Below the pieces are notes generated by a model, which did no database searches, was not told the DNA's origin, and saw only the letters and a list, made by a program, of their open reading frames with translations. Shown here one piece after another: positions 48,100 through 61,000 of a stretch of DNA of 64,000 bases. How positions within the stretch are numbered: position 1 is the first letter of the stretch; each line of letters starts with the position of its first letter. The translations under genes were made by a program, and so were the position numbers. This stretch comes from Polytrichum commune (Eukaryota > Streptophyta > Polytrichopsida > Polytrichales > Polytrichaceae): contig OX485809.1 in assembly GCA_950295325.1 (NCBI GenBank), positions 30,566,001 to 30,630,000 on the forward strand, in the 5' to 3' direction.

Positions 48100-51000
48100 T
48101 AGGGCAAAGTCCAAATTTTCTATGCCAATTGTATTGCAAACAAATTAGACTTCACCAATTTTGGCAAAGGTTTGGACGGGGTCTCTCAACATGATGTTCG
48201 CTGAGCACTTCCATGTGAGTGGAGTGGGGAGGGGGTGAGGGAGCCTCCCAACATGTAAGTGAGGATACGTGTTTGTTGTTCAACATGCTTGAATGTGGCT
48301 TGAAGGTTTGAATATTAAGAATATGCCATCATGAAAACATTTAGGGTAACATAAGAAATATCGGGCATAACATCAGTTAGCAACGAGAGAGGCTTCCATG
48401 CCCAAAAATAGTTATGCAAGTTTGAGTTACAACAATTTTAGCAGGTTGCATTAGAAGCATGGTAACTTTGAGAGCTTCGCATGTCAATTGTTGGAAGCCC
48501 TTGGTGTGGCCCACACCTCTAGCATGAATAAGCAAGTAGACTTGGCATGACTAATTGATTGCCTTGTTGGTGCCAAGGTCACATTGCAAGCCGAGTAGAG
48601 TCATTACCCACCACCATGGACTCAGTCTAACATTGTAGTGCGGCACAAGTAAATGTCGTGAGATGCCAAAACATAACAACCCATATTCCGTGGCCCCATC
48701 CAAATTATGGTGGCCTACTGGCCAATGCTATGGGTCCACACCAACAAATTTATGAAACAAAGTTGTGTACCGTTTGCTTTGCAACCTTAAATCTCCCTTT
48801 TTGATATTTACGAAATTTTGTACGTTTTGGATATAGCACAACTTGTCCCTTTTGTGTTGAAGATATGAAACCCACATTTTGAAGATTTCCATTTAAAACT
48901 AAAGTCCATTACCAATGTTGTAACAAAAAGGTAGTCAACTCCTCTAATTTCCCCTATAGTTGTGCCAACCATAAATTTTTACCCTCCGGATAGAAAATTA
49001 GCACATTTCCATCTGGAAGGGCACATGTGGGGGGGGGGGGGGTCAACTCTTCTCATTCAGTGATTTAGGGCCACTTGGATGGCACATCTAAGTGTGCCTA
49101 AGAACAAACTAAACTCTCGACTTTGTACTACTCAATGTACACGTCATATGTGAAGGCGTCTTTTGGGGGTTTATGTTAAAGTTTGCATCTAATATGGCAA
49201 GTTTATTGGATGTTGAAGCGTCTAAAGGAAACAAGAAAGACATGTTAAAATATCTAACAAATGCTCAAATGTCATGCAAAGACAAAATTGTGGACCTCAA
49301 GAGGACCTTTCATCGGTGTTACTAGTCGTTGGTTGGCCGGCATTGAACACTACATGAATTACATTGGTCTTACCGTTAGTTGCTTGCCAATGGTAAATCT
49401 ATAAAATTGGGCTTAGAATCTACTCTCACAAGAAACCAAAATATTGTAGACTTCAATCGATCACATTTGCAAACTGTCAAAACCATCTACAAGCTCCATA
49501 ACATAACAATGTTAAGACCCGGGTAAGTTAATTATTCTGCCTAAACAAGTTGCCTATGTAGGCTAGAGTAAGATTCTCAACAGTGTTATGAAGCGGTAAC
49601 TTTGGGCATGTTTACACAATAGCTAGTAGGCCATGGTTCTTGGGAGTCCTTGAATTTTCATTGGTTGAGAGTGTCATGGACCCTCGGCAGGGGGGGGGGA
49701 CCGGCCGCAAAGTAGAAACCGCATGAGAACAACTACATGGTGTTTTTTATTCAATGGCAAGATAAATTATAAAAACTTTGGATCTACCATAGCCTACTTA
49801 AATTATGAAACATGTGATTATACATATTTTAGCATAAGGGGAAAAATCCCCACTTTAGGTTTGAGGTAGAAAAAAATTAGTATGAAAAAAATATTGGAGG
49901 GATTTTTAAAAATAAAAATAGATTGAGTATATTCATATATAATACATGCAAAATGAATGAAAATTGAACGACTTGGTTATGATGTGTACACTCTTCTTTC
50001 ACCAGTATATAGCAACGTGGATATATGCCATGCCATATTGGAGTCTTAAGTTTGCCTTCGTATGGAACGAGTAAATCAAAAATTTATAAGTAATTTAACG
50101 TCGTTTGAAATAGTCTAGGTTTTCTTTTATAATTACCTATAGGGTGTTGAATATTTGGTGAAGTTGCTTTTTTTTCTACTAAAAGGGTTCCCTAAAATCC
50201 AAATGAGGAGGTAATTAGCCCCCATAAAAATGCCCTTTGTACACACATGGCTACATAACATAAGAGGGAGTGACCCCCCCCCCCCCCCGAGCATGGACCT
50301 CCGTTTTAGGTTTACATGTGGGTGGTTTTGGATCATAGTCCATAACATTTTCAGTGAATGAAAAATCGACATGGAATCCCACATGGCAAGTATGGAAGAT
50401 GTTGGTTGGGATTGTAGGGAATCTTTTGGAGGCGGCTCTTGAAGCTAGGCATGAAGGAATTTGGGGGGGGGGGGGGGGGCAAGGGACACTTAAAATTACA
50501 TATTCTAATACTATTCATGCTTAATTCCGTATGTGATTATTGGAGCTATTGTAGAAGGTTGTTTAATGCGTAACAACTGTACAAGACATTTTATTGTGTA
50601 ATAATTTTCTATAGTGCAGTAAATGAAGCTATTTCTTTTTTCTAAATCGTTGCTTACAAATAGAGCTTGCATGCTCAAAACTTGTTGAATTAGCATATAC
50701 AAACACCAATACACAAACAAATCTACAAACACTTTCTTTCTTCTCTCCTTCACGACGCATTATCATTTTTAATTAGATTATTGTGAGGTCTTTTTAATGA
50801 TCCCATTTGGATTTACACTAAGGGCGTGTGCCCTCCAAAGGACCATGGGTCGTATTTCATGGACTTCTCTATATAAGGCAGAAAAAACCAAAAAACGATG
50901 AATAACCACTCTTGGTGTACTAGACTAGGGATACATTGATTCTTGTGTAGACCCAAAACAACTAATTGTAAAAGCGGTAGCCCAAAAAGGATGCAATGAT

Positions 51001-51800
51001 TGGATGGATAGGTGTCGTTCCACACCACTTGCGATCACTTTTGGGTGCCATGGAGTTAATTATTTTGTGCTCGTTCATATGCAGAGTAGCATAGTTTGAT
51101 GCTCAAATTAGGGAGACTCCACTATACAAGCAGGGGAGGTTTTATGTATTTACTCTCCTCTTTGGAAAAATGTAACTGCTTATTTACATGAAAACAACCA
51201 TGAAACAACTTGCATTCCTCCTCGATCTATCTACTACATCTTTGAAAAGTAATGCACAAATCGCAAACCACTCTTTATGACCAAATCAACTTACTTTCGC
51301 CGTTTTCCGCATTTCTACTTTATCGTCTCATCCAAAATGCAAGGTACCATGGTCACTTAAGCGCCATGGCCTAGCAATGCCGCCTTTCGTGTAAACAGAG
51401 CCATATGCACAAATGTGAAGAAACTCTTGGAATCTAAGGTCCTGGAAACAGGGCCCAAGGAAGCGATTCCGAAAGGCTTGACTGCCGGCTCAAGAATCTT
51501 GTTCCGGTCTTGTTCCCTTCCATTTGAGGCTCTAATGGACTCACGAATTCATCATGCAAAACGACGTTCAAGAAGAGACACCACTAGAGTCTAAGTGCAC
51601 TCTACTTACACTGGACAGGAGAGCCTCTGACATGCACTTCTACAGATTGGAACTTGGAAGTAGTCAAACCATAACTTCTGGGTTCAAAAAATAATTGCAC
51701 TCCTTCTGACTTGGAAGAGCGGTTGTTATAAAATACATAACAATCTCAGTCATAATCACTGACGAACCGTATGTAGAAACTCTGGCGTCAGTGCCTGGGA
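48100..51800. other. Intergenic DNA with long G/C homopolymers, no supported gene
   Basis: No coding region is recognisable. Homopolymer runs stand out: 14 G at about 49029-49042, 15 C at 50274-50288 and 17 G at 50463-50479. Confidence 0.5.
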
Positions 51801-51822
51801 AGTTTTTGGGCATATAGCTAGA

Positions 51823-52265
51823 GCAGTGATCGGGGAGGATTTTTGGGCATGAACGGTTGAGATCCAACCCTAATGTTTGAAAGTCGAACCGGGTACATGT
51901 TGACATCCGCCGGTTTTCCTTTATTAAGTCGGGGTATATTTTTCTATAAATTTCTCTAAAATGAGCGGTAATTATCCTGCAGTCTTGAACTTCGACCAGT
52001 TATTTCTCAAACTCAACCGATTCACTTGTAACTAACTGCCGGTTCTCCTCGATCGTTGATATAGAGTGCGTCAAGATCCTAGCTAGTGATTCTAAATCCA
52101 GCCGGTTACATGTGGACATCTTCTTCCGGTTTTGCTTTCATTCATTTGAGGAGGTATATTCGTCTCTACATTCCTCTAAAATGATCTGTGATTCTCCTCA
52201 AGTCTCCAACTTCAACCGCTTATTTCTCAAACTCAACCGTTTCATCTGCAACTAACCTCCGGTTC
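51823..52265 (+). repeat. Family E terminal-repeat units, two in tandem
   Basis: Unit 1 (from 51823, cagtgatcggggaggatttt) and unit 2 (from about 52068) both contain a ccggttacatgt/gggtacatgt block with gacatc, tccggttttgct-like, cctctaaaatga and ttatttctcaaactcaaccg in the same order. The same sequence occurs at 58821-59045 and, inverted, at 60960-61197. Confidence 0.7.
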
Positions 52266-52284
52266 TCCTCCTCCAGCCCTGTCC

Positions 52285-52445
52285 GGCATAGAATACTTAG
52301 AATGGTGTTGATGTTATGAGCATGCAGTCCAATGTCTTTTAAACATATTTTTTTTGGCACTTGTTGTTGGAGCCACACCAAACCACGTATTACTCTAAGC
52401 AAGTATATGTTTCTAATAAGAAAAGTAGCCGAATAAGGGTTGTTT
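52285..52445 (-). repeat. MITE family A fragment
   Basis: gagcatgcagtccaatgtct, tttaaacatattttttttgg, ggagccacaccaaaccacg and attactctaag match the right half of the reverse-oriented family-A copies. It directly follows the family-E units. Confidence 0.6.
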
Positions 52446-52449
52446 CCCT

Positions 52450-55300
52450 TGTTCCTAAGTTAGTGAGATTTTGTTTTTGGTTGTCTCTGGCATAACATTG
52501 CTAGGTAGGAAGGTTGCCTACCCTTCCCACTCAACCCTTAAGGGTCAAGAGGCCCGAACCGGGTCTCTCCATGCACAACATGTATTTGAACTACGTAGTC
52601 TCATTATAAGCATCGTGTCAAAAGTGGCATGTCTAAAAATAGATTAACATTGAAATATGATTTTTGGGTTGGTTAACAACCTCGATGTTATTGTAGATTT
52701 TAGTTCAAATACGCAAATTGGATGTCCTTGGATGCAAATACATAAGTTGTATTTTGATAATCAATGTCAAGTACAAGTATGTTTCTATTCTTTCCTTGAA
52801 ATCATAAAATGTACTAAATAAGGTTTCAAACCCATAGATATAGAATGTATAAACTCGGTGAGGCATGTATAAATGTGTATGGCAGTATATTGAGACCATA
52901 TGTCCTTTAAGGGTTAAAGGGAACCAAGGCTCAGCAATGGTTTTTAGTCCACCCTGCCATGTCTTGTGTGCTTTGGAGTAGCAACCATGCCCACAATTCA
53001 AAAGCCCCACATCATGCCAAGAAGCTCTCCCAATGCTTCACGTGAAGAAAAAGACCTTGGTCAAGCGGCAACATTTCCTCATATTTGTTGGTTTACCCCC
53101 CCCCCCCCCCCCTGGCATGGGAGGAGGCAACATAGCTTGGCAATGTTATGGAAGGCATTTACACACACGACATTGTTTATTTTAAAATTAGAGAAGTTGA
53201 AATAAGGCTAACTGAATTCATAAGAGTGTTGACATTTCAATCTACAATGCCTACCAAGAGGGTCGGGGCATAAACATTGCCCCCCCCCCCCCCCCTTAGT
53301 TTGTTGTCAATTCATGTAAATAGGATTCATTGAAGTAGATTGGGTTTTTTAATCTTGAATTAGGGGTCAATTTGGGCTATAAGTAGAAACTACCATGGCA
53401 TACATTGTTTCTCTATGTTTTCACCTTTCCACGGTAAGTGTCACAAAAATGTACACGAGCTTCGAAGTGCAATACTCTGTTTGAAAATATCGTACATTGC
53501 TCTTTGGTTAAGCATAAAGTAACTCAAAGAAGGTTGACACGTGTTGACAAATCTTTGGTCAAGACCCATATGGAATCACACCATGACACTAAAATCAAAG
53601 AGTTGGAGAGTATGGTGGGGTATTATGATTATTTAAATACATTCAACATACATGTCCTACATAACATGCCATGTGTCACCCATAATAACTACAAATGGTC
53701 TACTTATATTATATTGGGTGGTACTCACATAGTGGTAGGGCTACTACGATTGTTTTGGAATAGGAGAAAAACCAATCTTTAACCAACAAGGAAGTTGTAG
53801 AGGGAGGCTTACTCTATAATAGAATGAACTTCTTATTTAATCTCGTTTGTAGAACCATTTACATATACATTATGTTCTCTTTGGCAATTGGAATAGTTGG
53901 CTTCCGAGCGATTTCATGAGGGTCAATCTATAAGGAACTTGAGGTGCAATAAGCAACAACAACTTAACATAAAGACAATTATGGCAAAAATGGGCACATA
54001 ACATTGTTCCACGACAATCCCATATTATGTGGGTCCAACACATATCACGAGCTTCTTGAACAAGGCATTGGGATTCGATATATTGAAGTGATTTTAACAT
54101 GGAACCGGACTTGCTTGGCTTGTCGGTTAGACAATTGACCACCATTTGATAGCGATGGTGAATAGAAAATACTACACCGTTAATGGTAATTAGTGCCACG
54201 TACACTATTTGCAAAAGGGCCTAAAATAGATGCCCAAAGGTTTCAAAATCTCGTGTTCGTTAATTGCAAATATGGTATTGTTTGTCATAAGTAACTTTTT
54301 AAGCGAAATTTGTTTTTCATTACGACATTTAGCGTGGCATATTGGAATACTTGAGATGATAGTTTTTGCGTTTTAGTATGCAAGGGGAAGCTATTATTGA
54401 TCATAGTACCCATAGAGGGCTTCCTATTCCATCTTTACATGTGTTGGAATGTAGTTTCCACAAGGCATTTAAGTGGGTTGTGGCGAATGTGAGCATGACA
54501 CGTGGCAAATTTCGAGGGAAAATCAATATTTTGTGTTGGAATGGAGAGGCCTCTACGTACAGTATCGGTGAGTGCCATGTGTTTACATTTTAGCATGCAA
54601 GAGGATGACATTCTTGAGCATACCAATGTCAAGTGTCATTTGTGTACATTTTAGTCAACATGTAGACCATTGTGTAACATAGGGGGGGGGGTACACCTCA
54701 TAACACTGTTCAATATACTCATGCCAAGATAGTAGCAAGTGCACTTGAATACCAAAGTGTCATGAGGTAACACTACTATAGGTGAAGTTGTTGATCATTA
54801 GTGTAACCTAAGATACGCCTTTAATAGGGTAAGTGACACTATTACACATGTGACACTAAATACCATAAATGGTGTGGTAGTAGGGTTCTAACATGTCAAA
54901 TGCCACTCATTTGTATTATGCTAATTATATATATCCTCATCCAACGGTGATTCTACTGACACATATTGGTTGCATGATACATCATCTTTTGCAACATGTT
55001 CTCATTCACTCATGCTACTAAAGTAGACGTAGACTATAAGTGTCCGCATTGGAAGGAGAACATGTTCAGAAAAGAAAAGAAAAGAAAAATTACGCCCGTA
55101 CATTGTACCGGCATGGATGTGAGCCCGTTATCCAAATGCTTAACACGGCGGACCATGTTGTAGCATGAGGAGTTATGCCTCTTTTCGGAGGTGGGCTCTT
55201 TTAGTTAAAAGGTTCATTCCCCTTTTTAGGGGGGTGTGACGGTCTTTTGTTTATTGTCAAGTTTTCTTTTGTTTAGTACAAGATAGGTGGGTATTTAATG
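52450..55300. other. Intergenic DNA, no supported gene
   Basis: Two 17-nt poly-C runs (53096-53112 and 53280-53296) and a 10-nt poly-G run (54682-54691) occur here. A 114-codon open frame near 53.4-53.8 kb has no protein-like features and I do not call it. Confidence 0.5.
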
Positions 55301-55371
55301 GCATTTTGGTGTATGTTTTTCATGAGTTTTGATGCTAGTCTTTTGGGATTTTAAGGGAGAACATGTTCATA

Positions 55372-55751
55372 TACAGTAGATGGGTTCTAACTCATTTCTT
55401 AATCAGACCCCCTAGATTTGATGGTATGTGATTTGGTGAGGATCAAAGAGCAAACATCATAAAGACACATGTTTAAAAGAGATTGGATTGTGTCTTCAAT
55501 TAATAATAATTACTCTACACTCAGTAGTGAACACAATTGAGAGGACATGTGTACTCATTTAAAAAATCAACAAACATGCACTTCTCATAACCATAACTAA
55601 ATCAAGGGAGGTCGATTTTCAGTGTAGTTTTTATAAATGTTTCATTGTAGATTTGCTAATGAATCACAAGTTTTTGTTGTGTAAATCTTATTGGTAGAAG
55701 TTGAAGAACATGAGAAACAAACCAAATAAACTATAACACCCACATATGTTA
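55372..55751 (+). repeat. MITE family B copy
   Basis: It starts tacagtagatgggttctaac and ends ataacacccacatatgtta. The body has the family-B blocks ggtgaggatcaaagagcaaa, tgtttaaaagagattggatt, caatcaacaaacatgcactt-like and ttcattgtagatttgctaat, shared with 45507-45884. Confidence 0.72.
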
Positions 55752-55886
55752 GATTGAAAGTGATACTAGAATCCGTTTCAAACTTGGTTGTAGTGGTGGA
55801 ACCACCAATAAGAATGTATTACTTTGTCATACTTAATTATACAACATTTAAATGATTGTTGTTTTAGTAAACCTGTATCTAGATAT

Positions 55887-56380
55887 TAGGGCCACTTCAC
55901 ACACGAGACTGGGAGCCCGTGACCAATACACTTCAAGCACTCTCATTGGTGGAAAAGGTGGAGCTAGTCCAAGTTCGCTTCACACTACGCTTGAGGGACC
56001 AACGAAGTATGTGAATGCAAGATGGGTGTAAAGTCTACAAGGACTCCTACGTGGCATCGAATGGATCATGTTTCATGGTCACTTGGACTATTTTCAAAAA
56101 CCACCTCTTGGAGGTAGGCCTAACACAAAACCAGGAGACCATGGCACTCGAAACGCTTACAACCGTTGATTTATTCTATTTTATCATGTGTGAAGACCCA
56201 CGTGAATAGAAATTCATTGAAATAGCATTTGGTTGAGGGCCCGGTCACATACTACACTTGAGGATCCATGACCACACTACATGATTTTGGAGGTGTCTTG
56301 GGACGGCCTTTGGGCACTTTCTTTTGGGCTCTCGCAATTTCATGGTCACGGCTCTTGGCTCATGTGTGAAGTGGCCCTTA
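55887..56380. repeat. Family D MITE
   Basis: The left end tagggccacttcacacacga and right end (reverse complement taagggccacttcacacatg) pair over about 38 bp, including gagcccgtgac against gagccgtgac. No coding capacity. Internal repeats of cttcacactacgcttgaggg style are present. Confidence 0.75.
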
Positions 56381-56619
56381 ATTGCAAAGGTACTGAATAA
56401 AAAGTCATATAAAAATAAAAGTCAGAGACGTCTTCTACATGCAGTGGAATCGATCCTTTGTTGTACCTCGTTGTCCGCTTCACTCCTAACACTAAAAGCC
56501 AAAATATATTTCTGAAAAGAAAATGCTCATTTCAAAAGATACTTATGCTGACAAATAATGTCATGTTGTTGATTACATTACATATTGTATTTAGTGTTGT
56601 ATGTTTTTTCATGTCACAA

Positions 56620-57830
56620 TGGTAACTTTTCCATTGACACTTCTTATGAATAACTTTACAAGTATTGTCATGGATGGTTGAAATTTGGATGAAAAATCAC
56701 ACAATTTAGTATGTGACAATAATTGCAACATTGTAAATCTACATGCTGAATGTTTCTTGAAATGAATGACAAATATTGTTAGGTTTATATTTAATGTCGG
56801 TGACATTGCCAAGAGCCCACCCACCGCAAGGTAGGCAGTAAACCCCACCCTACGCCAAGAGGATTCTTGAGTAGGGTAGGGCCAACAGGCTCAAATTCAC
56901 ATTGGATTGCCCGACATTGGTTATTTATTTATTTATTCGGTGACATTGCACATGCGATTTCAGTTAGTATTGAGCAAGACTAATAGAATTGGTGACACCA
57001 AATACAATATTCAATGTAGTGTTTGTGACATTTCTAGGGTTGTGAACAATTTCAAATAACTCTTCACAAATAGTGTGTTTGACATTATAATATACCATTA
57101 AGCACGTAGCATGACTTAATCCACACGTGTTGAAATGATGGGGTCCATCCATGTTAGGAATATGTGGTGTCTATGTAAACTCATTCGTTAGCAAGGTGAA
57201 ACAAAATGAAGTGTTTTGCAATCTGGACACAACAACTTTTAGATTATTTGACTCCGGAAATGGCATCAACGACCCCGAGTTAGTCCAGTAGATTGAAGTT
57301 GGAATGAATCAACCCTCAGAGTTGTAGGGGACTTGTTTTTACTGGAGCCCTTTCATCCACAATGGACGAGTCTCCATAGGCGCCACGAACTCCATGTTGT
57401 ATGTCCATTAGGATATTGATTTCAATAATTGGTCCAATAATGATTCATGTAGAGGCATGTCCATAGGTGCACTGTACATTGAATTTAGTATCATATGGTA
57501 TTTTATGTCATTGTCCAATAACATTTCTAATGACACTCCTTATGAATAAGTTTACAAATATTGTCATCCCAACTTATTGTTCATCCGCTTTTGGTATATT
57601 TTTGCATCCCAACAATTTTGCAATGAAAAACTGTCGTGAATGATTGAAATTTGGATGAAAAATCACTTTGTAAGTGACACTAATTGCAAGATTTTGAACC
57701 CATAATGCCCAAATGTTTTTACAAGGGATGACAAACAATGTTAGGTATACATTTACTGTTGGTTACTGAGCAAGACAAATAGAATTGGTGACACTAAATG
57801 CAATATTTAGTATAACTAATAGTTATCATG
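56620..57830 (+). repeat. Pair of ~300-bp direct repeats, ~900 bp apart
   Basis: Blocks cttatgaataactttacaag, ggttgaaatttggatgaaaa, tgacaaatattgttagg and gagcaagactaatagaattg in 56625-57030 recur in order at 57530-57830 with modest divergence. A family-F element lies between them. Confidence 0.65.
57164..57385. repeat. Family F foldback element
   Basis: tggtgtctatgtaaactcat at the left pairs with ...gacgagtctccataggcgcc at the right over about 35 bp with mismatches. It is about 220 bp long and partially repeated at 45955-46090. Confidence 0.6.
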
Positions 57831-58054
57831 GTCAACTCAAAGGGTTGAAGGTAAAAACATGTTAAGCAATTCGCATGGTTAAATCATTTAGATATTTTGC
57901 AAATTATGGTTGGCAAGGTAATACTTCAGTACCAATATATGCTGAATTTTGATTATTGTATTTAGGGTTGGCCACTCTAATTTTGATGTAAGATTTAGTG
58001 TGGGTGCAACAAAGATACTTTACATCATATGCTTAAAAGTTCACCAACCCACAC

Positions 58055-58596
58055 TAAGGGCCACTTTACACCCAGAGGCCGGGGCGATTCATTGTGTAAG
58101 AGGCTTGAAATCCTCACTTGTGATTGGCCAAAAGGCTGAAATCAGCCCCAACCCCTTTACACCTAGAGGTTGGGGCGATTTGGTGGTATGAATTTTTCAA
58201 TCAAAAAATGCATGGTATGACATGGCCCGAGCTCGTTGAATTGGGTGCACCTAAAATGGAGGGCCAATTCTTGGCCTTGGGGCCAATGTCAGATTTCAAT
58301 TATTAAAAAATGTTTTAAATAAAATATGATTTTTTTCAACAAACCGTACTCATTGGATTATGTGGAAATATGAACGGCTCTATGCTAGATTATGCTAAAT
58401 CCGTTGGATTATACTAGATTTATTGAATCGGCCTAGCTTCTTGGCCCTAAGGCCTTTACATATGAAAAAATTGGCCCCCATTATAATCTTATTACAATGT
58501 GTAGTTGAGGCTGGCCTCCAACCCAAAAAGGACTGAAATTTCATGCAATTGGCCTCAAGAGGAATTGGCCCGGTCTGTAGGTGTTAAGCGGCCCTA
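58055..58596. repeat. Family D MITE
   Basis: The left taagggccactttacaccca and right (reverse complement tagggccgcttaacacctac) termini pair over about 30 bp. An internal echo of the left end (cccctttacacctagaggtt, 58151-58170) suggests a rearranged terminus. Confidence 0.7.
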
Positions 58597-60049
58597 ATTT
58601 TTCATACACACTACTACCGTCATAGATGCCTAGTGGTCGGTGGTATGTTCAATTTATCAACCCTCAATAGCTTTGGTAACTTGTAAGCATCCCAAAATGG
58701 ACTCTTAATTTAAGTTGATTAGATCTTGTTCAAAAGTCAATTTTTGATTTGCAAGTTAAAAATACATTAAAAAAATGTTATAGTTGATGAAAATGTTGTT
58801 TATTACCTCAAAAGCTTGATCAGTGTCAGGGGAGATTTGGGGTGTAATTGGTGAAGATCCTAGGGTTTCCCAAGTCTAGCTGGTTACATGTTGACATGTC
58901 TTTCAGTTTTGCTTTATTAATTCGAGGTATGTCCTCTAGATTCCTCTACAATGCTTGGTGATTTTTCCTGAAGTCTTGAATATGAACCAGTTATTTGTCA
59001 AACTCAACCAGTGGATCTTTAACTAGAGGTCGGTTCTCCCCATTCATGAAGCTTAATTCATGAATGCTTGTCCACTATGCCGTATGCCACGTTCACATGT
59101 TAGGAGTCATTTTGATAGTTTAATTGCCTTAGCATCATATTGTGTTGAAATTTTTCCGACAATGTAAGTAAAGTTAATTCTACCCACTTGTATCAAGTCT
59201 CTCATGAACTGCCTACCAACATACGAGTCCTAGGCAACTGTCTTACATTTTCCAATTATGCAAGAAAAAAATGTCCAAGCACCATGTGCTTGTAGTGAAC
59301 ATCCATGAGATTGGTGACAATGATGAATTTTAAAATATTTTCAAATCTAAATGCATGTATATATGTAACCCTTTAAGGGTTACAAATGGTTGAAATAAAT
59401 ATGGATTTTACCCAACTTCTCGAGAGGTTGTTATCACAATTTGAGTAAAGAGAACCTTCCTAGGTAATTGTGGCGTAAAAATGACACTTTAGGGTCAAGT
59501 TCCATGGGAGGGGGGTCACAAGCGCTTTTGTATCCCTACAAAGGCTCCCTTCCATCGATCATGTTTCCATGACAAGGGTGAGAGAATGCGTGCAATGTGC
59601 ACCTTCTTGTCACTTTCCCTAGTTCATAAAGAAAAAATACGCCCGTATCTAAGTACCGACGTGAATGTGAGCCCATTGGGCATATGCTGATCACGTTGTT
59701 CCTAGTTCACATTGTAGGGTCCAGTGCCTTTTTGTTTACCATGTAAGCTATCGTCCAATCAAAACCCTACATTTCATGGGTAGGTTTGGGCATGCCGGTG
59801 GCTCAAATGCTACGTGCACTTGCTCGATGTGTTCACATTCTCTTGGTGTTAGTTGTGGGGTGAGGTGTCAACTGAATAGAGATTGAGAATGCAAACCTAA
59901 GAGCACAAAAGTCACATCCTAAGTCCAAAGAACCAACCGAGAAAACATCAAACATAAACTCGAGGTGTTTCTTGAAGGCATGCAATTGAGATATGAATGC
60001 TCATTGCATGCAAATGGTTGAGAGTTAGAGACGACCTTAGTGTCTTTAA

Positions 60050-60075
60050 AACACACACACACACACACACACACA
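60050..60075 (+). repeat. (ac)n microsatellite
   Basis: Thirteen ac units directly precede the first copy of the 190-bp direct repeat. Confidence 0.9.
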
Positions 60076-61000
60076 AAACTCTACAAGTTAAATTATTTAT
60101 GTATGAGAAAAAGAACAACATCTGAAGGAGATATCATTGTTGGTTTCTTGGACATGCGATCTTATGTAATGTGGATTGGTAAATAATGAGCACCCACAAC
60201 ATTATCCCGGACATTTTTAGCATTGGTTCCTCGTTAGTAGTGTGGCCCACAATATTTATGGTACGTTCTATAGCTCAACGAGCAAGGAGAATTGGCTGCT
60301 AGTTAAAGATAAATTGGTTGAGTTTGAGAAATTGTTGGTCGAAGTTCAAGATTTCATGACTTTTCCTTTTGTTTATGTAGTACTATATATAGCAACTAAT
60401 ATTATTTTGATTGAAAATTGTCAATTATTTGTGGATTCTTTTTCTTACCTCAAAGTGTATGTCCATTCTTAATATAATCTTGAAAGGTTGGACTATAATT
60501 TTATTGCATATATTTTATCACAACCTCTTGAAGTTAAATGACTCTATATCAATTTTAAAAAATCACCAAAACTACTAATTATTGCTACATTATTGATGTG
60601 TTCTTAAAATCAATAGCGAAAACTTTTCTTTTAAGTACAATAAAAATCGAGCTCCAGAAAACCTATTTTTTACACGCTCCAGGAGGTTAGGGGTATTTAG
60701 AAAGAACACACGAAACTCTACAAGTTAAATCATTTATTTTCGAGAAAACAATAACATATGAAGGGGATGTCATCATTTGTTTTGAGATGGACATACGATC
60801 TTATGTGATGTGGGTTGGTAAATAGTGTGCACCCACAACATTATCCCCAACGTTTTAGTATTGATTCCTCATTAGTAGTGTAGCCCACAACAAGTACCAT
60901 AAGATGTGTAGTAACTACAGTCTGCCCTCTATAAGTGTTAACACTTTCTAATTGGGGGGGGTCATATCTAGGATTGGGGCGAACCGGCAGTTAGTTACAA
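60075..61000 (+). repeat. Segmental duplication inside the family-E element
   Basis: 60075-60265 and 60706-60902 share actctacaagttaaat, gaaggRgatRtcat, atRcgatcttatgt, gcacccacaacattatccc and ctcRttagtagtgt in order. Each copy is followed by an inverted family-E fragment, so the duplicated unit is about 630 bp. Confidence 0.72.

Noticed and set aside
53438-53782. 114-codon plus-strand frame
   Set aside because: No domain, no splice context and amino-acid use typical of translated AT-rich noncoding DNA.
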